Source: Candidatus Omnitrophota bacterium (GTDB lineage: Bacteria > Omnitrophota > Gorgyraeia > JABMQH01). From it: DNA of 5,815 bases. The DNA lies in the NCBI GenBank assembly GCA_026387595.1, contig JAPLLL010000089.1, positions 1 through 5,815 of the forward strand, read 5' to 3'. Numbering within the stretch: the first letter of the stretch is position 1; every line of letters begins with the position of its first letter. Made by a program: the position numbers and the translations under genes. Below the pieces are notes generated by a model that saw nothing but the letters and a program-made list of their open reading frames with translations, was not told the origin of the DNA and did no database searches. Shown in pieces: positions 1 through 5,815 of this stretch.

Positions 1-1382
1 CCCATGAAAAAGAGGTCGCCGACCATGCGAAACGCGTTATACATATGCTGGACGGCCGGATTGTTTCAGACGAGAAATCCGCCACCCCGGTAAGGCCTCC
101 CGAAGATGGCCAGGCGGATAAAATAATAGAAGGCGTCCTGTCAAAATCCGAAAGGGCAAGCAGAGAGGCTAAGCTTTTTGATTATATCCGCCAGGCAGCA
201 GGGACAATGATATCCCATAAAATGCGCTCATTTTTGTCTATCCTCGGGATACTGATAGGCGTAGCCGCTGTAATAGCTATGATCGCCATAGGCCAGGGAG
301 CAAAAGAATCGGTCGAAAAACAACTGGCGTCTTTAGGTTCTAATCTTCTTATGATCCGGTCCGGCTCCGCAAGGGTCCACGGCGTGGCCATGGAAGCCGG
401 GACAGTGACGCGTTTTACGCTTCAGGATACGGCCTTGATCAGCAAGCTGGGCGATGAAATAAAAAGGGTAAGCCCTTCGGCAACGGGAAGGGGCCAGATC
501 GTCTATGGCAACAAAAACTGGAACACCCAGCTTGAAGGCGTAGGCGTGGATTACGCGCAGCTGCGCGCCGCAGAACCGGAGGTGGGCAGGTTTTTTACCG
601 AAGAAGAGGTAAAAAGAAGGGCCAAGGTCGCTCTTCTGGGCCCTACGGTTGCAAGAGAGCTTTTCGGCGACGAGAATCCGGTCGGGGAAACAATAAAAAT
701 AAACCTGCTTAATTTTAAGGTGATCGGCGTCCTGCCTGCCAAGGGGGCAACCGGTTTTCATGACCAGGATGACACGGTCATTATCCCTATAACCACGGCC
801 ATGTACAGGGTATTCGGGAAGGAATACGTGGACTCCATTTATGTAGAGGCCAAAAGCCCGGACACGGTGGACACGGCGCAGGAAGCTATTTCAAATTTTA
901 TTATAAAACAGCACCGCCTTAGGAAAGACGAGGAAGATTCATTCCAGATCCGGAACATGGCGGATATTAAAAAGGCGCTTGAGGCTACGACCAAAACCAT
1001 GTCTTTATTGCTTGGCGCCATAGCCGCGATATCGCTTCTGGTCGGCGGCATAGGGATCATGAACATCATGCTTGTGTCAGTGACCGAACGCACGCGCGAG
1101 ATTGGTTTACGCAAGGCAATAGGCGCGAATAATAAGGATATAATGATCCAGTTCCTTATAGAGTCGGTATTGATGTCGTTTATCGGCGGGATAACAGGCG
1201 TTCTGTTAGGGGCTGCGGTGGCGATACTGATAACCCTTTTTGCCGGATGGGCAGTAAAGATCTCTTTAGCCTCGATAATCCTTGCTACAACATTTTCACT
1301 GATCGTAGGAATGGTTTTCGGGCTATGGCCCGCGCAAAAGGCCTCCAAACTTGATCCGATCGAAGCCTTACGCTACGAATAA
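1..1382 (+). CDS. macB: MacB-type ABC exporter, ATPase-permease fusion (5' end missing)
   Basis: Inner-membrane ABC exporter subunit of the MacB family. Characterised members use ATP to drive substrates (macrolides, lipopeptides, toxins) through a MacA adaptor and a TolC-like outer-membrane channel. The first full codon (3-5) is His of the ATPase H-loop, followed by HEKEVADHAKRVI and DGRIV, the usual end of a LolD/MacB nucleotide-binding domain. The same frame stays open through a roughly 45-residue linker into the permease, so this is one polypeptide and the ATG at 45 is internal. Visible parts: TM1 about 222-300, a periplasmic MacB_PCD-like domain about 300-990, and TM2-TM4 about 1002-1082, 1158-1238 and 1266-1334. 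The hallmark segment VGGIGIMNIMLVSVTERTRE starts near 1041, and the C-terminus is LDPIEALRYE. The 459 codons after the H-loop fit the roughly 650-residue family length. The substrate cannot be inferred. The MFS gene follows without a gap. Family call is firm; the exact orthologue of E. coli MacB is not. Confidence 0.93.
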   Translation, partial: HEKEVADHAKRVIHMLDGRIVSDEKSATPVRPPEDGQADKIIEGVLSKSERASREAKLFDYIRQAAGTMISHKMRSFLSILGILIGVAAVIAMIAIGQGAKESVEKQLASLGSNLLMIRSGSARVHGVAMEAGTVTRFTLQDTALISKLGDEIKRVSPSATGRGQIVYGNKNWNTQLEGVGVDYAQLRAAEPEVGRFFTEEEVKRRAKVALLGPTVARELFGDENPVGETIKINLLNFKVIGVLPAKGATGFHDQDDTVIIPITTAMYRVFGKEYVDSIYVEAKSPDTVDTAQEAISNFIIKQHRLRKDEEDSFQIRNMADIKKALEATTKTMSLLLGAIAAISLLVGGIGIMNIMLVSVTERTREIGLRKAIGANNKDIMIQFLIESVLMSFIGGITGVLLGAAVAILITLFAGWAVKISLASIILATTFSLIVGMVFGLWPAQKASKLDPIEALRYE

Positions 1383-2655
1383 ATGGTAAATCTCAAACTT
1401 ATTTTCCGGGCATTGCGGCACAGGAATTACCGCCTTTTTTTCATTGGGCAGGGCATATCCCTGACAGGGACCTGGATGCAGCAGGTAGCCATGAGCTGGC
1501 TGGTGTACCGGCTTACAAACTCCGCCTTATTACTGGGCCTTGTAGGATTTGCCGGCCAAATACCAAGTTTTCTTTTAACTCCGTTAGGCGGCGTTATCGC
1601 TGACAGGTATAACAGGCGCCGCGTCTTAGTTATCACCCAGACGCTGGCCATGCTGCAGGCATTTGCGTTGTCAGCGCTTATCCTGACAAACAATATAACG
1701 GTCTGGCAGATCCTGGCATTAAGCGTATTCCTCGGCCTGGTAAATTCCCTGGATATTCCCGTGCGCCAGGCGTTTACCGTGGATATGCTGGATGTGAAAG
1801 AGGACCTTGCGAATGCCATAGCCCTGGCCTTCCGTCGCTGGTATCCTTATCGCGGCCTTTGGCGAAGGCACGTGTTTTTTGTTAAATGCCGTCAGTTACA
1901 TTGCCGTTATAGCGTCGTTGCTGGCCATGAGGATCGCTCCCAAAGAAATAAAATTATCCGCAACGCACGTTTTGCAGGATCTTAAAGAGGGTTTTAGTTA
2001 CGTTGTTAATTTTGCGCCTATTAAATATATTCTCATGCTCCTTGGTTTGGTCAGTTTGATGGGCGTGCCTTATCAGGTGTTAATGCCTGTATTCGCGAAG
2101 GATATTTTCCACGGCGGCCCGCAGACCCTGGGTTTTCTCATGGCCGCCTCAGGGGTCGGGGCGCTGATAGGCGCCGTCTATCTGGCCGGGAGAAAGAGCG
2201 TTGTGGGCCTGGCAAGGATGATCGCATTGGCCTCGGGTGTTTTCGGGCTGGGTATTATTATATTTTCGTTTTCCAGGGTATTGTGGTTTTCTCTTCTGGT
2301 GATGTTTATAACCGGGTTTGCGATGATAGTGGGGATGGCGGCCAGCAACACGGTCTTACAGACCATTGCGGAAGAAGACAAGCGCGGCAGGGTCATGAGT
2401 TTTTACGCATTGGCCTTCATGGGGATGGCCCCGTTCGGCAGTTTATTGGGCGGAAGCCTGGCCTATCACGTAGGGGCCCCTACAACATTATTAATAGGAG
2501 GGGCCTGTTGCATTATGGGCTCGATTATGTTTGCCGGAAAACTTCCGCTGCTAAGAGAGAAGATCCGCCCCATCTATGCGAGAAAAGGCATTATTCCCGA
2601 GATAGCCCGCGGGATCAATTCAACGACAGTATTCGAAAATCTTACAAAGGATTAA
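1383..2655 (+). pseudogene. MFS exporter (EntS/MFS_3-like), frameshifted by an internal deletion
   Basis: Major facilitator superfamily drug/siderophore-type exporter, normally 12 TM helices. The first frame (1383-1826) encodes TM1-TM4, including motif A (GGVIADRYNRRR, residues 69-80) and DIPVRQAF (residues 124-131), and ends in family-like sequence at NAIAL. After codon 148 that frame gives unrelated residues to a TAA at 1983-1985. Family sequence resumes in another frame from 1828 (PSVAGILIAAF) and continues through TM12 to a TGA/TAA-free 275 codons ending at the TAA at 2653-2655. Homologues carry about 12 residues of the NSxxFNxARxxG type between these points, so about 35 nt appear to be missing at 1826/1828. 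Restoring them gives about 435 residues, a normal family length. The ATG abuts the macB stop (TAAATG) and has no clear Shine-Dalgarno, so translation is probably coupled to macB. The downstream half has no further lesion, which suggests recent damage or an assembly error. The substrate is unknown. Confidence 0.85.
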
Positions 2656-2673
2656 CCGGCGCAAAGCAAATCC

Positions 2674-2701
2674 TTGATATTTAACCTGCCTATTGTATAA
2701 T
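2674..2701 (+). promoter_or_regulatory. Sigma70-type promoter for the hss-gcv operon
   Basis: The -35 box TTGATA (2674-2679; one mismatch to TTGACA) and a perfect -10 box TATAAT (2696-2701) are separated by 16 nt. They lie in the only intergenic gap of the window, an AT-rich 59-nt stretch between the MFS pseudogene and hss. The expected start is at about 2708-2709, only 6-7 nt before the hss ATG. No terminator hairpin is seen between 2656 and 2714, so read-through from the transport genes is also possible. The boxes are seen directly; promoter activity is inferred. Confidence 0.7.
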
Positions 2702-2714
2702 AATAACTGACTAT

Positions 2715-4163
2715 ATGGTGTTCAAAAATAAAATACTGATCGTCGGCTACGGTTCTGTCGCAAAATGCGCCCTCCCTGTTTTTTTAAAGCACATAGACGT
2801 TCCTTATAAGAACATTACAATTGTTGATTTTGTTGATAAGCGCGACGTCCTGGCGCCGTGGCTGAAAAAAGGTATAAAATATTCCCAGGAGCGGATCACC
2901 CCCATAAACATAACCAAGGTGCTCTCCAAACACGCGGGCCCCGGCGGGCTCGTGATCGACCTTTCATGGAACATAGAATGCATGGATATGCTTGGCTGGT
3001 GCCATGACAACAAGGCGCTGTATGTTAACACATCTGTTGAGGAATGGGACCCCTACGCAGCCATACACACCAGAAGCCCGTTCAAGAAATCGCTGTATTA
3101 TAAACAGATGGAAATATATGACATGGTGTCAAAGTGGACCGACGGCTCCACCACGGCCGTGCTGGACCACGGCGCAAACCCGGGCCTTATATCGCATTTT
3201 ACGAAAAGGGGCCTTGTTGACATAGCGATAAAAGCGATAGACGACAAGACAACGCCAAAGCGGCACGCCAAGCTGCTTAGGCGGCTTTTACACGAAGAAA
3301 ATTTTTCGCGCCTTGCCATGGGTCTGGGCGTTAAGGTAATACACATAAGCGAACGCGACACGCAGATAACCGATAGGCCGAAAGAAGTAGATGAATTCGT
3401 CGGCACGTGGAGCATAGAGGGCCTGCGGGAGGAAGGGACCGCGCCGGCGGAAATAGGCTGGGGTACCCATGAAAAAGATATACCGCTTTTTGCCACTGTG
3501 CCGCCGTACGGGCCTGGCAACCAAATATTTCTTTCGCAGATGGGCATGAACACGTGGGTGCGCTCATGGGTGCCGCATTGCGAGATCATCGGGATGGTCA
3601 TAAGACACGCGGAGGCGTTTTCGATCTCGGACAAACTTACCGTATGGAAAAGGGGCAAGGCAGTCTACCGGCCCACCGTTCACTATGCGTATATGCCGTG
3701 CAATGAAACAGTATCCTCGCTGCACGAACTCAGGGCCAGGAACTACGAACTGCAGCCAAGGCAAAGAATAATGAGCGATGAAATAACCAGGGGAGAGGAT
3801 ATACTCGGCTCTCTTATCATGGGGCATAAATACAATTCCTGGTGGACGGGTTCCAGCCTGGGCATTAAAGAGGCGCGCAGGCTTGTTCCCCATCAAAATG
3901 CGACGACTGTGCAGGTTGCCATAGGCGCTGTTTCCGCGATCATGTGGATGTTGGAGAACCCGAATAAGGGCGTATGCCTGCCGGATGATCTGCCGCATGA
4001 TTACATATTGGATATCGCAAGGCCGTATCTCGGCAAATTTATCTCAGAGGCATCCGACTGGACGCCGTTAAAAAATTACCAGATATTCTTTAAGGAAAAT
4101 CCGAACGCCTACCTGGATAAAAAAAATATCTGGAGTTTTAAAAATTTTCTTTTCAGGGATTGA
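2715..4163 (+). CDS. hss: Homospermidine synthase
   Basis: NAD-dependent cytosolic enzyme (EC 2.5.1.44) that joins two putrescines, or putrescine and spermidine, into sym-homospermidine, releasing NH3 or 1,3-diaminopropane. NAD is used as a recycled prosthetic group. The 482 residues match the usual roughly 480 of the bacterial family, which has a saccharopine dehydrogenase-like fold. The N-terminal Rossmann motif is GYGSVA (residues 11-16), with an acidic residue after strand 2 (Asp38 in TIVDF). Family signatures are LDHGANPGLISHF (150-162), HISERDTQ (210-217), TWSIEG (231-236), PPYGPGNQ (263-270) and GHKYNSWWTGSSLG (370-383). From memory of the Blastochloris viridis enzyme, Asn155, Glu213, Trp232, Glu240 and Asp362 probably correspond to its active-site Asn162, Glu210, Trp229, Glu237 and Asp361. 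ATG 2715 is chosen because the frame has a TAA at 2682-2684 and no earlier usual start codon. It lacks a Shine-Dalgarno and sits just below a promoter, so translation may be leaderless. GTG at 2718 is a possible alternative. Lysine-pathway saccharopine dehydrogenase and carboxynorspermidine dehydrogenase fit less well. Confidence 0.93.
   Translation: MVFKNKILIVGYGSVAKCALPVFLKHIDVPYKNITIVDFVDKRDVLAPWLKKGIKYSQERITPINITKVLSKHAGPGGLVIDLSWNIECMDMLGWCHDNKALYVNTSVEEWDPYAAIHTRSPFKKSLYYKQMEIYDMVSKWTDGSTTAVLDHGANPGLISHFTKRGLVDIAIKAIDDKTTPKRHAKLLRRLLHEENFSRLAMGLGVKVIHISERDTQITDRPKEVDEFVGTWSIEGLREEGTAPAEIGWGTHEKDIPLFATVPPYGPGNQIFLSQMGMNTWVRSWVPHCEIIGMVIRHAEAFSISDKLTVWKRGKAVYRPTVHYAYMPCNETVSSLHELRARNYELQPRQRIMSDEITRGEDILGSLIMGHKYNSWWTGSSLGIKEARRLVPHQNATTVQVAIGAVSAIMWMLENPNKGVCLPDDLPHDYILDIARPYLGKFISEASDWTPLKNYQIFFKENPNAYLDKKNIWSFKNFLFRD
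4155..4159 (+). promoter_or_regulatory. Ribosome binding site of gcvT, inside the end of hss
   Basis: AGGGA lies 5 nt before the TTG start at 4165. It is embedded in the last codons of hss. It decides the start: it supports TTG rather than a downstream ATG, and it implies that ribosomes ending hss re-initiate on gcvT. Confidence 0.6.
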
Positions 4164-4164
4164 T

Positions 4165-5262
4165 TTGAAAACAACGCCTTTACTTGAAGAACATAAAAAA
4201 CTGAATGCCCGCCTTGCCCCGTTCGGCGGCTGGCTCATGCCGATACAGTACAGCGGTATCATAGAAGAGCACCGCTGGACGCGCAGCAGCTGCGGATTGT
4301 TCGATATCTGCCACATGGGCGAGTTTATCATTGAGGCGGATCTTGCCGAAAGCAACCTCAACCAGCTTTTCACTTTTGATATCTCTTCCATGCGTCCCGG
4401 CACATGCAGGTATGGTTTTACATTGAATGAGGCCGCCGGGATCGTCGATGACCTTGTCGTCTATCGCATAAAAAATAACAAATGGATGGTAGTGGTGAAC
4501 GCATCCACGACCGACAATGACGAAGTGCATTTTAAGAAATATCTTTCAGGGAAGGTCGATCTTAAAAATGTTTCATCCGGGCTCGGGAAGCTGGACCTGC
4601 AGGGCCCTAAGTCGGCAGACGCGCTTAGAAAAATTACCGGAGCAAAACTAGAGCGCCTGGAATATTATACCTTTGACTATTTTGATGTGTTGGGAGAAAA
4701 TATAATAATCAGTCGCACGGGTTACACCGGCGAGCTCGGATATGAGCTCTATATGCCGGACAAGAAAATCGTTCAACTCTGGCAGGCGCTTCTGTCCGAT
4801 GCGTTGGTGAAGCCGGTAGGGCTGGGCGCCCGCGATACACTGCGGCTTGAGATGGGCTACAGCCTGTACGGCCAGGATATAACAGGCGATATCACGCCGC
4901 TTGAGGCGGGGCTGGATAAATTTGTCGATCTTAAAAAAGAGTTCGTTGGCAAAGACGCCCTTCTTTTACAGAAGAAAAACGGTTTAAAGAAACATCCGGT
5001 CTTTTTTATCGCGGGATCAAGACGCTCGCCGCGGCATAATTACCGCATTGTTGTCAACGGTAACGATATCGGAGTGGTGACAAGCGGATCATTTTCGCCC
5101 AGCCTTGAAGTCGGCATCGGTATGGGGTATGCATCGCAACCGCTTGCAGTCGGTGAGCGCATAGCGCTGGAAGAGGGGAACGTTTCGATACCGGCTGTTG
5201 TGACAAGAAAACCTTTTTATAAAAACGGAACAGCGAGAGGATTAAAACATGCAAATACCTGA
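4165..5262 (+). CDS. gcvT: Glycine cleavage system T protein (aminomethyltransferase)
   Basis: Tetrahydrofolate-dependent aminomethyltransferase (EC 2.1.2.10). It takes the aminomethyl group from the lipoyl arm of GcvH, releases NH3 and forms 5,10-methylene-THF. Its 365 residues match the family length (E. coli 364). The N-terminus TPLLEEHKKLNARLAPFGGW and MPIQYSGIIEEH are typical. DICHMGEF (47-54) and IVDDLVVY (93-100) follow; Asp95/Asp96 in the latter include the conserved folate-site aspartate. SRTGYTGELGYELY (183-196), LGARDTLRLEMGYSLYGQDI (220-239) and the C-terminal barrel motif SGSFSPSLEVGIGMGY (307-322) complete the GCV_T and GCV_T_C domains, with no key block missing. The start is TTG, backed by AGGGA 5 nt upstream and by the normal family N-terminus. 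It begins 1 nt after the hss stop and overlaps gcvH by 14 nt, so it is co-expressed with both. Not a sarcosine dehydrogenase or YgfZ paralogue, given full length and gcv context. Confidence 0.97.
   Translation: MKTTPLLEEHKKLNARLAPFGGWLMPIQYSGIIEEHRWTRSSCGLFDICHMGEFIIEADLAESNLNQLFTFDISSMRPGTCRYGFTLNEAAGIVDDLVVYRIKNNKWMVVVNASTTDNDEVHFKKYLSGKVDLKNVSSGLGKLDLQGPKSADALRKITGAKLERLEYYTFDYFDVLGENIIISRTGYTGELGYELYMPDKKIVQLWQALLSDALVKPVGLGARDTLRLEMGYSLYGQDITGDITPLEAGLDKFVDLKKEFVGKDALLLQKKNGLKKHPVFFIAGSRRSPRHNYRIVVNGNDIGVVTSGSFSPSLEVGIGMGYASQPLAVGERIALEEGNVSIPAVVTRKPFYKNGTARGLKHANT
5235..5241 (+). promoter_or_regulatory. Ribosome binding site of gcvH, inside gcvT
   Basis: GAGAGGA lies 7 nt before ATG 5249, within the last codons of gcvT. 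It is the clearest Shine-Dalgarno in the window and fixes the gcvH start inside the 14-nt overlap with gcvT. Confidence 0.7.
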
Positions 5263-5638
5263 TAGGTTGTTTTATACGAAAGAGCATGAATGGGTGCGCC
5301 TTGAGAAAGATGTCGCAACGATCGGGATAACCGATTATGCCCAGGGCTCTCTCGGGGATATTACCTTTGTGGATGTGCCCAAGGCCGGAGCAAGCGCAAA
5401 GCAATTCAAGCCGCTTGCCGCAATCGAATCTGTCAAAGCAGCATCGGACATTTATGCGCCCGTTTCAGGTGAAATAATAAAGGCGAACAGCGAGTTGACA
5501 GCGCACCCGGAGCTGATAAATTCATCGCCGTATGATAAGGGCTGGATCGCGGTTATCCGGCCGCTGGATGTATCCGAAAAAAAGAATCTTATGAACCCTG
5601 CTGATTACACAAAATACGTGGAAGGCCTTTCAAAATGA
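5249..5638 (+). CDS. gcvH: Glycine cleavage system H protein (lipoyl carrier)
   Basis: Small cytosolic lipoyl carrier that shuttles the aminomethyl intermediate from GcvP to GcvT and is then reoxidised by lipoamide dehydrogenase (Lpd, not in the window). Its 129 residues are the standard length. The N-terminal YTKEHEWVR (9-17) and GITDYAQGSLGDITFVDVP (26-44) are classic for the family. The lipoylation site is Lys63 in ESVKAASDIYAPVSGE (60-75), followed by the conserved HPELINSSPYDKGW (86-99). It begins within gcvT (14-nt overlap, different frame) behind a strong GAGAGGA. Its stop overlaps the next start in an ATGA at 5635-5638. Lipoyl attachment by LipA/LipB or LplA is expected from family knowledge; no such gene is visible here. 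Confidence 0.97.
   Translation: MQIPDRLFYTKEHEWVRLEKDVATIGITDYAQGSLGDITFVDVPKAGASAKQFKPLAAIESVKAASDIYAPVSGEIIKANSELTAHPELINSSPYDKGWIAVIRPLDVSEKKNLMNPADYTKYVEGLSK
5620..5625 (+). promoter_or_regulatory. Ribosome binding site of gcvPA, inside gcvH
   Basis: GGAAGG lies 9 nt upstream of ATG 5635, near the end of gcvH. Together with the ATGA stop/start overlap it supports coupled translation of the next gene from this ATG. Confidence 0.5.
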
Positions 5639-5815
5639 GTTTTGCGCCGCATACGGAACAGGACAAAAAAGAGATGCTTAAGGCCATAGGCGCCGCAAGC
5701 GTTGAGGACCTGTTCAAGGATATAAAGCCCGAGCTGCGGCCCCGTTCATTCAATATTCCCGAAGGCAGATCCGAACTGGAAGTGGTGCGGCATTTAAAAC
5801 AGCTTGCCTCGGAAA
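5635..5815 (+). CDS. gcvPA: Glycine dehydrogenase (decarboxylating) subunit 1, N-terminal fragment
   Basis: Start of the P-protein of the glycine cleavage system, the PLP enzyme (EC 1.4.4.2) that decarboxylates glycine and loads the aminomethyl group onto lipoylated GcvH. Sixty codons are visible before the window ends. The N-terminus (PHTEQDKKEMLKAIG, then SVEDLFKDI and a Leu/Arg-rich stretch ending VRHLKQLASE) resembles the N-terminus of the two-subunit form, where GcvPA is about 440-450 residues and GcvPB, carrying the PLP lysine, follows. That a separate gcvPB lies downstream is inferred; a single long GcvP has a different lead-in but cannot be excluded from 60 residues. The ATG overlaps the gcvH stop by 4 nt (ATGA). 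No catalytic residues are in view. Confidence 0.88.
   Translation, partial: MSFAPHTEQDKKEMLKAIGAASVEDLFKDIKPELRPRSFNIPEGRSELEVVRHLKQLASE

Noticed and set aside
45..1382. A stand-alone permease gene starting at ATG 45
   Set aside because: The first residues (MLDGRIV) are the end of an ABC ATPase and the frame is open to the window edge, so this ATG is internal to a fusion.
1815..1880. Programmed ribosomal frameshift in the MFS gene
   Set aside because: No slippery heptamer is evident at the break, and a simple shift would still leave about 12 conserved TM5 residues missing. A deletion explains it better.
1879..2655. A separate MFS half-transporter gene starting at TTG 1879
   Set aside because: There is no Shine-Dalgarno, and family sequence continues in this frame back to 1828. 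It is the 3' part of the broken MFS gene.
2283..2684. Overlapping + strand open frame across the end of the MFS gene
   Set aside because: It lies in another frame over well-conserved MFS coding sequence, and its translation has no recognisable family features.
2656..2714. Terminator after the MFS gene
   Set aside because: No GC-rich stem followed by a T-run is present in this gap; the AT-rich part is explained by the promoter.
3098..3658. Long minus-strand open frames, here and at 333-761, 839-1348, 3564-3998 and 5054-5404
   Set aside because: All are antisense to confidently identified genes and show no domain signature or plausible ribosome binding site. They are coding-strand shadows.

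Overview
The window reads as chromosomal DNA of a Gram-negative-type bacterium. All supportable genes lie on the + strand and are packed almost end to end. Base composition looks close to 50% GC by eye, with free use of ATA (Ile) and AGG (Arg) codons, which argues against an enteric host. A MacB-type exporter implies a double membrane. The combination of bacterial homospermidine synthase with a T-H-P glycine cleavage cluster would suit an uncultured lineage such as Omnitrophota or a deltaproteobacterium-like group. That placement is inference and weakly held.

Region 1 (1-2655) is a transport block. It opens inside a MacB-type ABC exporter: the H-loop histidine of the ATPase is the first whole codon, and the same frame runs without a stop through the FtsX/MacB permease domain to 1382. 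An MFS exporter of the EntS/MFS_3 type follows directly (stop TAA, then ATG with no gap). It is broken near 1826: family comparison suggests about 35 nt, coding for 12 residues at the start of TM5, are missing. The rest of the gene continues cleanly in another frame to 2655, so it looks like a recently damaged pseudogene or an assembly error.

Region 2 (2656-2714) is a 59-nt intergenic gap. It holds a near-consensus sigma70-type promoter (TTGATA, 16 nt, TATAAT) whose predicted start lies only about 6-7 nt before the ATG of the next gene. There is no Shine-Dalgarno sequence, so the transcript would be leaderless or nearly so. No terminator hairpin is evident.

Region 3 (2715 to the end) is a tight operon: hss (homospermidine synthase), gcvT, gcvH and the start of gcvPA. 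The junctions are a 1-nt gap, a 14-nt overlap and a 4-nt ATGA overlap, so the genes are probably co-transcribed and translationally coupled. GcvT, GcvH and GcvP together (with Lpd encoded elsewhere) cleave glycine to CO2, NH3 and methylene-tetrahydrofolate. Hss makes the polyamine homospermidine. Placing hss first puts glycine catabolism under the hss promoter and leaves no room for the glycine riboswitch that often precedes gcvT. I found no RNA gene, CRISPR array, insertion sequence or novel defence-type system. The most notable points are the hss-gcv linkage, the leaderless promoter arrangement and the MFS lesion.
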